In this document: one piece after another, positions 18,484-26,760 of the stretch | How the letters are laid out: each line of letters begins with the position of its first letter | Position numbering within the stretch: position 1 is the stretch's first letter | Origin: a virus | Direction: 5' to 3' (one strand) | Virus record (IMG/VR): IMGVR_UViG_3300019761_000013 | Location: 1 to 28,177 of that record | DNA: 28,177 bases | Position numbers and translations under genes: made by a program | Notes under the pieces: model-generated | What the model saw: only the letters and a program-made list of their open reading frames with translations | Database searches by the model: none | Told to the model about the DNA's origin: nothing

Positions 18484-19317
18484 ATGCAAGTTAATACAAA
18501 TGCAACAATACACGGTGACGTACTACGTCAAGAGCAAGTAGGACATACACAAAACAACAAGAATGGGACTGTGGTAAGATACACAGAGACCACAACTACA
18601 CTGGTAAGACAGAATAGAGCAAAGACAGGTAACATGAAAAGACTAGGACCAGCAGTAATGACAATGATGCTAAACGTAGCAGGAGATACACACAAGAGTA
18701 CAGCACTAGGAAAACTAATAGCTGAGACAAGAGGTGGAAAGACTGGTAATATCGCGTACGATAGTAAGGGCAAACCACTAAACAAATCAATAGCAGAATG
18801 GTTAGGGTGCTCGGCTCCCGTAGCAAGTAAAGTACTAAAGTGGTTAATCGAATCAGGCATGGTTGTGAAGATTGGTAAATACAAGCTAATGACTAACCCA
18901 TACGAGATACTACCAAATCAACTAGGAAGTGATGCTGTGGCTCAATTGCAGGCACATTGGGACGATAACCCTACTGAAGTAATAGAATGGCTGGAGAAGG
19001 AAGATATAGACCAAATAACAAGAGAACACACAGACTTGCTAGTAGAAAGTAGAAAAGAGCAAATAGTGCTAGAGAAACAAGCAACAGCTGAAGCAAATAA
19101 ACAAGACCAACATGCGTACGAGAACATACACCTAGCAACACCAATACTAGAGATAATGCTGAAGAAACACGAACTACAGGACATAACACCAAGTCACCTG
19201 CGGCACTACATCAACAAGACTGGTAAGATGGACGGAGTACTGACACTACATACGGATAGACCAACACAGAAGTTACTAATGGACTACACAATCCAACAAA
19301 ACAGTCAACTTCAGTAA
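18484..19317 (+). CDS. Winged-helix DNA-binding protein, RepL-like, 277 aa
   Basis: Residues 97-145 read KPLNKSIAEWLGCSAPVASKVLKWLIESGMV then IGKYKLMTNPYEILP: a helix-turn-helix followed by the wing and a xYxhNPxxhxP strand, as in RepL-type plasmid replication proteins and related phage regulators. The N-terminal 95 residues are basic and Thr/Gly-rich. The C-terminal half (about 150-277) is a long charged helical region with two predicted coiled-coil stretches. Probably binds DNA as a transcription or replication regulator at the head of the packaging and virion block. AAAGAG precedes ATG 18484. The structured RNA region directly upstream suggests regulation at RNA level. Confidence 0.65.
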   Translation: MQVNTNATIHGDVLRQEQVGHTQNNKNGTVVRYTETTTTLVRQNRAKTGNMKRLGPAVMTMMLNVAGDTHKSTALGKLIAETRGGKTGNIAYDSKGKPLNKSIAEWLGCSAPVASKVLKWLIESGMVVKIGKYKLMTNPYEILPNQLGSDAVAQLQAHWDDNPTEVIEWLEKEDIDQITREHTDLLVESRKEQIVLEKQATAEANKQDQHAYENIHLATPILEIMLKKHELQDITPSHLRHYINKTGKMDGVLTLHTDRPTQKLLMDYTIQQNSQLQ

Positions 19318-19341
19318 AACACAAGCCAATGTGACCTATAA

Positions 19342-19379
19342 TGTAGTCAGGTAGTTAAGATAGACTGCCTGAAACTACA
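19342..19379 (+). other. Long hairpin before the ClpP-like gene
   Basis: TGTAGT-CAGGTAGT pairs with ACTGCCTG-aa-ACTACA: 14 bp with one G-U and a 2-nt bulge around an 8-nt loop. It ends 4 nt before AAAGGG, the SD of the next gene. A processing, attenuation or stability hairpin is likely. Confidence 0.55.
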
Positions 19380-19392
19380 ATAAAGGGCCAAT

Positions 19393-19992
19393 ATGGAATT
19401 AGAACTAACATTCAACGAAGATAAAGCACCAGGAGCAACTAGCGAATGGGAAAAAGCAGTACCGATAATAGCGGATAAAGATACAGTATATGCGTACCTA
19501 CCAGAAGAGGTATACTCAGTTGGTAATTACTGCGAACTAATACACACATTAGAACACACAAAAGCAAAAACAGTAAAATTAATAATGAATAACGGTGGCG
19601 GCTATATGGATAGTATGCTGAGTATACGTTCGGCAATACAGAAATCCAACGCAAAAGTAATAGCAGTACTAGACGGTACAGTAGCTAGTGCAGCAACTAT
19701 GATTACGATGTGTTGTGATGAGATAGAAATAGGGGACTGGACAAGTTTTATGATACACAGCTCATCTGGAGGTACACAAGGCAAGCACCACGAAACTAAA
19801 GCATACATGGAGTTTAGTGATAAACTGCTAGCCGGTGTATTCAATGACTTATACAAAGGATTTCTGAGTAATAAGGAAATTAATAGAGTACTTGAGGGTA
19901 AAGATCTGTGGCTAGATAAGGATGAGGTACTAGACAGATGGAAAAGGAAACGTAAATTAAGTTATAATACAGACGGAAAAGGATATAATTAA
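19393..19992 (+). CDS. ClpP-like serine protease, 199 aa
   Basis: Follows the ClpP/crotonase fold: NNGGGYMDSMLSIRSAI (residues 66-82; ClpP NSPGGxVxxGxAIYD), then AVLDGTVASAATMI with nucleophile S99 (ClpP G-x-A-A-S-M), then SFMIHSSSGGTQGK with H122 (ClpP MIHQPxGG), and a C-terminal FLSNKEINRVLEGKDLWLDKDEVL with D171 or D175 as the third residue. In ClpP the triad is S97-H122-D171, so spacing is close. In phages this family mainly matures capsids as prohead protease or scaffold-fused enzyme, rather than working with a Clp ATPase. It lies upstream of TerL with structural genes, fitting that role. AAAGGG precedes ATG 19393. Confidence 0.85.
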   Translation: MELELTFNEDKAPGATSEWEKAVPIIADKDTVYAYLPEEVYSVGNYCELIHTLEHTKAKTVKLIMNNGGGYMDSMLSIRSAIQKSNAKVIAVLDGTVASAATMITMCCDEIEIGDWTSFMIHSSSGGTQGKHHETKAYMEFSDKLLAGVFNDLYKGFLSNKEINRVLEGKDLWLDKDEVLDRWKRKRKLSYNTDGKGYN

Positions 19993-20017
19993 ACATAAAA
20001 AGAATGAGGTACAAACT

Positions 20018-21169
20018 ATGGCGAAGTCACTAACAGTTGAAGAAGTTATCCAAAGAGCTAACAATAAGCATAATTATAAGTATGATTATAGTAAGGTGAA
20101 ATACATAGACGCAAAAACAAAGATTGAAATAGTGTGTCCTGAGCACGGAGGCTTCTGGCAGTCTCCCTCGAAGCACTATGGCAGAGGACAAGGGTGTCCT
20201 GTGTGTGCCGGAGTCAGAATTAAAATGACTGACGAGAATTTCATAGAGCGGGCCCGTAAAGTACATAGAGACGTATATGATTACAGCAAAGTAATTAATG
20301 CGACCTCTAGGAATAAAGTAAAAATTATCTGTTCCGTACATGGAGAGTTTGAGCAACGCTGCGACCAACACCTAGCTGGTAAAGGTTGTACAAAGTGCGG
20401 CAATAATACACATACTACTGTAAGTTTCATAGAGTCTGCAAACATACTACACGCAAACAAGTTCGACTACGCTGAAGTCGAGTATACGTTATCAACTACT
20501 CCTGTGACGATTATATGCCCTGAACATGGTAGATTTAGTCAATCCCCTACAAACCACTTAAATGGTACAGGGTGTCCTAAGTGTGGGGTAGTCTCTAGTG
20601 CCAAGAGTAAAGAGTGCTCACAAGAGGAATTTATCCAGAAAGCAAAGAAAGTTCACGGAGATAAGTATACCTACGATAAGACTACGTATACAGCTGCTAG
20701 AGACAAGATTACAATAACATGCCCTGAACACGGAGATTTTGAACAACTGGCATCAGGGCACTTAAGTGGCTATGGCTGCAAACACTGTGTAAGCTATGGA
20801 GGAGGTAAAGGAGACATCCATAAAAAGTGTATGGTTTACTACTTCAACGTAATAGGAACAGACCTCTACAAAATAGGGCTGACCTCACAAAGCATAGAGC
20901 AGAGATATAGGACTCAGTTCGATAGAGACCAGATAAGACTAATCTATACAACAGAATACGATAATGGCGCTTCCGCTTACAAGGTGGAGCAACACATATT
21001 AAAAAAGTACACTAGACACAAGTACAAGGGGGATAAAGTAATGAGCACAGGAAATACGGAATTATTTACTAGAGATATACTAGGGTTAGACGGATTAACA
21101 GACACGGAGAAAGCCGAACGATGGGAAGCTGAACTAGGCAATGAGAACAAGAAAAAGGCAGGTAAGTAA
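20018..21169 (+). CDS. Four-zinc-module GIY-YIG (T5orf172-like) protein, 383 aa
   Basis: Four tandem modules of about 65 residues (about 1-68, 69-133, 134-198, 199-269), each of the form FIxxAxxxHxxKYDYSxVxY...KxxIxCPxHGxFxQ...HLxGxGCPxC, a treble-clef zinc module of DUF723-like type. The C-terminal part (about 270-345) reads MVYYFNVIGTDLYKIGLTSQSIEQRYRTQF, a T5orf172/GIY-YIG nuclease core with R at the catalytic site, followed by a helical tail. Likely a sequence-specific homing endonuclease in which the zinc array recognises DNA. It sits between the ClpP-like and PhoH genes in the late block, a typical landing place. GAGG precedes ATG 20018. Confidence 0.8.
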   Translation: MAKSLTVEEVIQRANNKHNYKYDYSKVKYIDAKTKIEIVCPEHGGFWQSPSKHYGRGQGCPVCAGVRIKMTDENFIERARKVHRDVYDYSKVINATSRNKVKIICSVHGEFEQRCDQHLAGKGCTKCGNNTHTTVSFIESANILHANKFDYAEVEYTLSTTPVTIICPEHGRFSQSPTNHLNGTGCPKCGVVSSAKSKECSQEEFIQKAKKVHGDKYTYDKTTYTAARDKITITCPEHGDFEQLASGHLSGYGCKHCVSYGGGKGDIHKKCMVYYFNVIGTDLYKIGLTSQSIEQRYRTQFDRDQIRLIYTTEYDNGASAYKVEQHILKKYTRHKYKGDKVMSTGNTELFTRDILGLDGLTDTEKAERWEAELGNENKKKAGK

Positions 21170-21170
21170 C

Positions 21171-22520
21171 ATGAAAACAATTGTGATGGATACAAATATC
21201 CTGCTAAATAACGCACAAGATATGCTGGTAGAAGACACACTGGTAATTCTATGTGAGACTGTATTATCCGAGACAGACAAACACAAAGGTGGGTTCGAGG
21301 AAATCAACTTCCAGGCAAGAGCTGCAGCTAGAATACTAGAGAGTGCTGAAATCGTAGTAACAAGACACCCGAAGTATGGTACAATAACTGAACTGCTTGT
21401 ACAAAGTAAGTACATGTTGGGGATAGTTGCACTAAATTCGTACGAAGCAGATGCTGCAGATTACGGTGGTAATGACAGGCGAATAATTGAAGTTGCACAG
21501 AAGTTGGGTTGTCCACTAATGACAAACGACTTGCATATGAAGTTCCAGGCAATAGCAAAAGGGGTGGAAGTGACTAGCCTGAAAGCAGTTGAGGATGTGC
21601 CAATTGAGTTCGTGAAAGAGTTGGCAGTAGAAGATGATGAGCAATTCAGAACACTACACAACAGTGACGTGCTTGGGATTGACCCAGACTACCAAATTGG
21701 TAACTATAGCTATAAATTCACAAACCCAAATACAAACCAGATGAAGTTAGCAACAGTAACAAATGGGTTCGTTAGTGTGCTTGGTGATACCACAGAGAAA
21801 GACTTGCGTAAGCAAAGATGTGGACCAATCAATTCGGAGCAGTTACTTGCAAGTAAAGCAATACAAGACCCAACAATGGACTTGGTACTAATAGAAGGAC
21901 TTGCTGGATCAGGTAAAAATGTGGTAGCACTGAGCAACGCAATTAGGTTGGTTGAGACTAACAGAGACAAGTATAGCTCGATAGTGTACATCAGATCCCC
22001 AATCAATGATGAAGAAAGCGGTGAGGACATTGGCTACTTAGCAGGAAATGATGAGAAGATGAGCGTATACCTCGGCCCAATGGAAGATACACTAGACTTC
22101 ATCGTAAGAAGTGAGATTAACCCAAAAGGCAAGAAGAAGATTGAGATTGACCAAATGGTTGAGGAGAAACGTGACAAATTAGTAGCAGATTGCGGTATGG
22201 AGTCGATGATATCAACTGGGTTGAGAGGTAGAACATTCCACGATACAGTGTTCATCATCGATGAGGCACAAAATGGAAACACAGCAACTACACAGAAAAT
22301 ACTGACAAGAGTTGGTAAGAACTGCAAGGTGATAGTGATTGGTAGTCAGCGCCAAATAGACAACAAATACGTGAATAAGTACAACAATGGGTTGGCTGTG
22401 CTGATGGATGAAGCTAACCGAAGAATGGTAGATACAGACATCAACATGTTCGCAATTACGCTACACAAAGTTGTGAGAAGTGATATGGCACTGTTTGCAG
22501 AAGGGCTGTTCAGCAAATAA
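21171..22520 (+). CDS. phoH: PIN-PhoH ATPase, 449 aa
   Basis: N-terminal PIN ribonuclease domain (residues 1-140): MKTIVMDTNILL with D7, E34 in LSETDKHK, D102 in GGNDRRI and D120 in TNDLHMK, the four acidic residues of PIN nucleases. C-terminal PhoH domain: Walker A GLAGSGKN (243-250), Walker B FIIDEAQN (361-368), then VIGSQRQID (389-397). PhoH2-type enzymes couple an RNA helicase-like ATPase to a PIN RNase; phage PhoH proteins are common in marine phages and thought to act in RNA turnover. Walker A ends KN where most have KT. ATG 21171 (after the previous stop) is preferred to the overlapping ATG 21141. A strong hairpin follows its stop. Confidence 0.85.
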   Translation: MKTIVMDTNILLNNAQDMLVEDTLVILCETVLSETDKHKGGFEEINFQARAAARILESAEIVVTRHPKYGTITELLVQSKYMLGIVALNSYEADAADYGGNDRRIIEVAQKLGCPLMTNDLHMKFQAIAKGVEVTSLKAVEDVPIEFVKELAVEDDEQFRTLHNSDVLGIDPDYQIGNYSYKFTNPNTNQMKLATVTNGFVSVLGDTTEKDLRKQRCGPINSEQLLASKAIQDPTMDLVLIEGLAGSGKNVVALSNAIRLVETNRDKYSSIVYIRSPINDEESGEDIGYLAGNDEKMSVYLGPMEDTLDFIVRSEINPKGKKKIEIDQMVEEKRDKLVADCGMESMISTGLRGRTFHDTVFIIDEAQNGNTATTQKILTRVGKNCKVIVIGSQRQIDNKYVNKYNNGLAVLMDEANRRMVDTDINMFAITLHKVVRSDMALFAEGLFSK

Positions 22521-22524
22521 ACAC

Positions 22525-22546
22525 TAAGGTCACTCGGCCTTAGTCA
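22525..22546 (+). terminator. Hairpin after phoH
   Basis: 9-bp stem ACTAAGGTC/GGCCTTAGT (one G-U) with ACTC tetraloop, beginning 4 nt after the stop. No U-tract, so either inefficient termination or 3'-end protection. A TATACT box at 22579-22584 follows. Confidence 0.5.
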
Positions 22547-22611
22547 ACACTACTTCAACACTCCTTAAGAAACACTACAGTATACTAAAGAAAAACAACA
22601 AAGGCACTTCA

Positions 22612-22803
22612 ATGAAGATTCATTATAAAGCTCAAGTGAGCAGCACAAGCAAAGAAGTTGATGGGCTACCAATGACACTAACAGTTGGTAGTGTTGTGAA
22701 CTGCAAACTAAAGAATGTAACACCGTTATGCAGGAATGCTGATGACAGAGAAAAAAAGTGGTACAAAGAACAGATCGAGAGGAATACTGTAGATGGGAAG
22801 TAA
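22612..22803 (+). CDS. Small unknown protein, 63 aa
   Basis: ATG 22612 has AAGG about 8 nt upstream. Short beta-rich N-terminus (KIHYKAQVSST, GLPMTLTVGSVVNCKLKNVT) resembling a small barrel, then a charged helix (NADDREKKWYKEQIERN). Two cysteines. Overlaps the small-terminase candidate by 11 nt. Not recognised. Confidence 0.6.
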   Translation: MKIHYKAQVSSTSKEVDGLPMTLTVGSVVNCKLKNVTPLCRNADDREKKWYKEQIERNTVDGK

Positions 22804-23593
22804 GATAGAAGATAGGCTGACAACCGAGATCCAAGGTGAGTTCACCCAAGAGGAATTAGCCAGTAAATGGGCTCCAAGGAATACAAATAAACAACTACTA
22901 ACACGTGAGAGATTAGAGTCGTTCATGCCAAAGGGCAGTTCGGTAACAATCACAGACGAGATACTGAAACTGATCAATAGAGTAGAGCAAGATACCGGGA
23001 TGGACCAAGGGTTGTTCGAAGAGCAGATATGCAGCTATGCACACTTGATTGGGCCTGGTATCAGCGTAGAGAAGTTGATGAACGCAATAAAGTATGTGAC
23101 ACTACGAGAAGTAATGGGTGGAAGTGCAAAGGCATACAGAGTGGTGTTCCCAGAGAAGACCGTAGAGATTGAGGGCAGAGGTGCGACAGTAGATAACTTC
23201 GCTAGTATGTACTCAAACACAAAAGCAGTAATAGAAGTACAGAAGTTGGTAATGGTTGGGGTACACATCACACATGCACCACTACGTAACCAATTACTAC
23301 AAAAGATGGTAAACTTGAGTAACGGAGTAGGAGCAAAACCAGACGATTACGTAAGTCCGACAGTGCAGCTGAACGCAACAATAGCAGCATACGATGCAGT
23401 GAAGATGCCGGAAGACAATACGATGGAACTGAAGATTGGGATGAGTGATGCGTCAATTGAGTCACAAAATAATCTAGCTGAGCAGATTTCTAAAATGGCA
23501 GAGATGCAAATGACTAACTACAAAGCCGGAAAGTCGATAAACGAAGTACAGAGACTGAATATAGTGCATACTGTGGAGGTTGAGGATGACTAA
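22793..23593 (+). CDS. Terminase small subunit candidate, 266 aa
   Basis: Assigned by context: it overlaps TerL by 8 nt and lies upstream in the same frame block, the usual place for the small terminase, which binds packaging-initiation DNA and stimulates the TerL ATPase. The sequence is mostly alpha-helical: KLINRVEQDTGMDQGLFEEQI, an N-terminal EFTQEELASKW helix, a central beta part (YRVVFPEKTVEIEGRG) and a long C-terminal helical tail (SQNNLAEQISKMAEMQMTNYK) that could form the oligomer. No HTH is obvious. An N4-like alternative is the gp69-type protein next to TerL. Start overlaps the preceding gene; SD is AGAGGA, loosely spaced. Confidence 0.6.
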   Translation: MGSKIEDRLTTEIQGEFTQEELASKWAPRNTNKQLLTRERLESFMPKGSSVTITDEILKLINRVEQDTGMDQGLFEEQICSYAHLIGPGISVEKLMNAIKYVTLREVMGGSAKAYRVVFPEKTVEIEGRGATVDNFASMYSNTKAVIEVQKLVMVGVHITHAPLRNQLLQKMVNLSNGVGAKPDDYVSPTVQLNATIAAYDAVKMPEDNTMELKIGMSDASIESQNNLAEQISKMAEMQMTNYKAGKSINEVQRLNIVHTVEVEDD

Positions 23594-25526
23594 AGAAGAA
23601 TTGGCCGAAATAGAAAGCTTTGACCTACCTCCAGAGGTATTAAAAAAGCTACGTAAATACGTCAGTCAACCTCCTGCAGTCGATGAGTATTCGGCAGTCA
23701 CCTTCGAAGACGATTATGCTGAAATAGAATACACAGAAGAAGTAATTGCAGATGAAGCCATAGATGCTGATGAAGAATTCAATAAAGAGTTATTAGAGCA
23801 CGCAATAAATACCAAAGAGTTCGAGTTGGACTTTGCACTAGATAGTTATGACCCTGCATTTCCAGGATATACACCAAGTCAAGAGGCGTTTGAGTTCTTT
23901 ACGATAATGAGATTAATAGAGGGAGGGGACTTCGAGTTTGATACTCCTATAGCCCACTACTTCATGGTAGATCTACTACTAAACAATATAACAGATCCGC
24001 ATATGTTCCCTTACAGTAAGGAAATCTGTGATACTATAGAGATAAATCACTTACGACTAGCATTTATGTGTAGTAGAGGGGTTGCTAAGTCTTCAGTAGT
24101 TATATCATTCTTTGGAGTGTATAGTGCAATAAAAGGTGAGTTACCAAACGGCATAGGTAAAGTGTGGTTCTACCTAGTACTAGCTGCCTCGAGTCGTGGG
24201 GGTGCAAGAGTAAATGCCCTTGCAGTCAGAGCAATGTGTGAAGAGAGTGAGTTCCTGCTGGGGTACTTTGAAGAGATGAGGTTCACAGAAACAGAGTCGG
24301 AGTTCGTTAGAAAAGGAAACGGCCCAAGGAAAAATAGGTCATTCCTGATTAGGTACCAGGGTGTAGGAACAGGGGTAAGAGGGATAAGATACGGTCAAAG
24401 AAGAATCTGCTGCATAATTAATGATGATATTATACTTAATGAATCAGCAGCATACTCAAAGACAATTACTGAAAACCTAGAGTTGGTGATCCACTCGGAT
24501 TCAGTTGCAGCACTAAAGGGTGGGGGTAAAGGACGGATACTTAACTGTTTCACCCCCTTCTCGTACACAGACGTAAATACTAGACTCGTGCTTAGTGGGG
24601 CTTATACTCCGTGCGTTATTCCACTAGCTAATGACTTCGACGCAGAATCTGAGGTACTGACTACTAAGGACATAAACAGTACTTGGGAGTCCTATCATCC
24701 AAGTAAGTCAATTATAGCCTTAGTGAGAGATGCTAAAAAGACCAGGACATTAAATAAGTTCATGCAGGAGAGGATGCTACGATTAACAAGTGGTGCAGAT
24801 AGACTAGTCCAAGATGATTGTTTCCAGTTCGTAGACATGCAGTACATAATCAAAAATATACACATGTACAACTTGTATGTAACAACGGACTACACAACAA
24901 CAAGTGGTGAGCAATCTGATTACAGTGGTAGAGCAACATGGGCTATTAGTAATAATGGGGATATATTCATGCTGGACTTAGCACTACGTAAGATGAACAT
25001 GGCGGAACAGTATACAGGTACAATGAACGAATTATCCAACTGGAGAAGACGTGGTAAGCACATAGAACTTGGCGTTGAGCTTGATGGTGGACAAACCGCA
25101 CATGTGTACTCACTAGAACAAGAGATGATGAAACGTGGGGACTTCTATACATTTGCAAGAGATCGAAATAACCCTAATAGTGATAGAAAAGGTATACTGA
25201 GTAGATCAACAGGGGTTAAGAAACACGAGAGGTTCAGGATTGCTGCACAGATAATGCAACAGAAAAAGTTGTGGTTGCCTGCACATTTGGAGCACACACC
25301 AGATATGAAAGAATGGGTTAGTCAAGTAAAAGGCGCAACACACGAGCAGTTCACACGATCTGATGACGGGCCTGATTTGCTAACAATGCTACAAGTGAGT
25401 ATGCAGACACAAACACCAAGTGAAGGCGTACCACTACAAGAAAGCCAAGGTGGATACACCAGGTCAATATACAGTGACTTCGACTATGAAGAACCAGAAG
25501 AATATGGTAATAGTACCGTATTCTAA
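23586..25526 (+). CDS. terL: Terminase large subunit, 646 aa
   Basis: Motor of DNA packaging: N-terminal ATPase and C-terminal nuclease. ATG 23586 has GGAGG 6 nt upstream, so it is preferred over the TTG two codons earlier. After an acidic N-terminal extension (1-80, many D and E), residues 161-170 read MCSRGVAKSS, a Walker A variant (x-R-G-x-A-K-S, as in several phage terminases). Walker B is CIINDDI (276-282), with D280-D281. The RNase H-like nuclease shows YVTTDYTTT (D435), EQSDYSG (D445) and a late acidic DDGPDLL (593-599). Sequence order and size (about 600-650 aa) fit TerL. It overlaps the small-terminase candidate. Confidence 0.85.
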   Translation: MTKEELAEIESFDLPPEVLKKLRKYVSQPPAVDEYSAVTFEDDYAEIEYTEEVIADEAIDADEEFNKELLEHAINTKEFELDFALDSYDPAFPGYTPSQEAFEFFTIMRLIEGGDFEFDTPIAHYFMVDLLLNNITDPHMFPYSKEICDTIEINHLRLAFMCSRGVAKSSVVISFFGVYSAIKGELPNGIGKVWFYLVLAASSRGGARVNALAVRAMCEESEFLLGYFEEMRFTETESEFVRKGNGPRKNRSFLIRYQGVGTGVRGIRYGQRRICCIINDDIILNESAAYSKTITENLELVIHSDSVAALKGGGKGRILNCFTPFSYTDVNTRLVLSGAYTPCVIPLANDFDAESEVLTTKDINSTWESYHPSKSIIALVRDAKKTRTLNKFMQERMLRLTSGADRLVQDDCFQFVDMQYIIKNIHMYNLYVTTDYTTTSGEQSDYSGRATWAISNNGDIFMLDLALRKMNMAEQYTGTMNELSNWRRRGKHIELGVELDGGQTAHVYSLEQEMMKRGDFYTFARDRNNPNSDRKGILSRSTGVKKHERFRIAAQIMQQKKLWLPAHLEHTPDMKEWVSQVKGATHEQFTRSDDGPDLLTMLQVSMQTQTPSEGVPLQESQGGYTRSIYSDFDYEEPEEYGNSTVF

Positions 25527-25537
25527 CTCAACAAGCT

Positions 25538-25612
25538 AAGGCTAAGTTTCAGTACAGTATAATAAGAGAAATACGGACTGAGCCTTGTGGCTAATCAATT
25601 AGTCCACAAAGG
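25538..25612 (+). promoter_or_regulatory. SD-sequestering hairpin and alternative fold before the adaptor gene
   Basis: A 12-bp hairpin (25583-25594 with 25599-25612, bulges at 25603 and 25610, loop TCAA) pairs the AGG of the SD (25608-25613) just ahead of ATG 25622. Its 5' arm can instead pair with upstream AAGGC and TCAGT (25538-25542, 25549-25553) through GCCTT and ACTGA. The two folds exclude each other, so translation may be switched. A TATAAT box lies at 25558-25563. Confidence 0.5.
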
Positions 25613-25621
25613 ATAAGCTAA

Positions 25622-26275
25622 ATGAAGTTATCAACAATACTTAGGCAAGCTAAGTCAGGGGAGTTGTCAAACATAGCAGCAAGAAACAATGATGAGTTGA
25701 TAGTAGATTACATCAACTTGGGGTTAATTGCACTATATAGCCGATTCCTACTGAAGGTAGAAGAAGCCTTAATAGAATTACAAGACGGCAAAACACTGTA
25801 CCACTTAGATGGGACAGATGGTGCGCTAGTAACAGTAAATGGAGATCCGCTAACAGATGATTCGGTAGTAACAATACTGGATGCATATGATGAAGGTGGT
25901 AGAGTTCCGCTGAATGAAATAGATGACGAACGATCAATATTCACACCGACGTACAACTCAATACAAATACCAGTAACTGGTGATGGCGCGTTCGTTAGTG
26001 CTATATACCAAGCACACCCAGAAGAAATAGTGTTCGAGGATGCTGGTGAAGGCGTAGCTACAGAAAAGACAGTACAATTACCAAAACAATTACTAGAGCC
26101 ATTACTACATTACATAGGTTACAGAGCACATGGGTCAATGGATAGTTCGGTACAAGCAGATGCACAAACACACTACCAAAAGTTCCTGTTCAGTTGTAAT
26201 GAGGCCGTTAAGTTGGGGTTAGTAGAAGTAGACAACTTAAGCACAAGACCAGTAACAAGGGGAGGTTGGGTATGA
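25622..26275 (+). CDS. Head-tail adaptor/neck-like virion protein, 217 aa
   Basis: The pattern NIAARNNDELIVDYINLGLIALYSRF (about 17-42), then YDEGGRVPLNEIDDERSIFTPTYNSIQIP, AIYQAHPEEI and LPKQLLEPLLHYIGYRAHGSMD is one I recognise from phage proteins annotated as structural or adaptor-like (DUF6682-type), placed next to TerL in N4-like phages (N4 gp67-like). Mixed alpha/beta. It probably connects the portal to the tail tube. AAAGGA precedes ATG 25622 but lies in a possible hairpin. Stop overlaps the next start as ATGA. Confidence 0.65.
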   Translation: MKLSTILRQAKSGELSNIAARNNDELIVDYINLGLIALYSRFLLKVEEALIELQDGKTLYHLDGTDGALVTVNGDPLTDDSVVTILDAYDEGGRVPLNEIDDERSIFTPTYNSIQIPVTGDGAFVSAIYQAHPEEIVFEDAGEGVATEKTVQLPKQLLEPLLHYIGYRAHGSMDSSVQADAQTHYQKFLFSCNEAVKLGLVEVDNLSTRPVTRGGWV

Positions 26276-26760
26276 TTAGAGTAACATCACTAAACAAACC
26301 ACAAGTAGCAATCGATAGAAATGTGGATAACACAACAGTAGATGCAGTAACTAATATAAATGCTAACTTGCCTGCAATACTTGCGTTGGCTGAGGAGGAT
26401 ACGTTAGCTGATATAAGTGCAATAGCTGACTTGGATCTGACTGAAGTACAGGAACAGATAGAAGATTTGGAGAACCTAACAGCAACAATAGTAGAGACGC
26501 TTCCGGCTGGCACACCACCAGAAGTTGAATTAGTTGGTAGTGAGCTACAGTTCAAACTGCCTCAAGGGGTTGATGGGTTAAATGGATTAACACCAATACC
26601 AACGTTTGCCTACGATGCTGTCAGCGGTATGCTAACGGTTGAAGTGAATGAGTACAGTGATATTAATACAGGCACGTCAGTAGTAGTAACTGGTAATGTT
26701 GACACAGAAGCACTAAAAAATGATATAATCACCGAAATAAACGAAAATGAGGAGTGGTAG
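26272..26760 (+). CDS. Virion fibre-associated protein with short Gly-linked motif, 162 aa
   Basis: ATG 26272 is chosen over an earlier TTG because GGAGG lies 6 nt before it and it overlaps the previous stop. N-terminus MIRVTSLNKPQVAIDRNVD, then a helical stretch with alternating L/A/E (AILALAEEDTLADISAIAD), then LQFKLPQGVDGLNGLTPIP, the tail-fibre type FxLPxGxxGxxG link, then beta strands and a coiled end (TEALKNDIITEINENEEW). It probably joins fibre to tail or forms a short accessory fibre. One frame block with the neighbouring neck-like and fibre genes. Confidence 0.65.
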   Translation: MIRVTSLNKPQVAIDRNVDNTTVDAVTNINANLPAILALAEEDTLADISAIADLDLTEVQEQIEDLENLTATIVETLPAGTPPEVELVGSELQFKLPQGVDGLNGLTPIPTFAYDAVSGMLTVEVNEYSDINTGTSVVVTGNVDTEALKNDIITEINENEEW

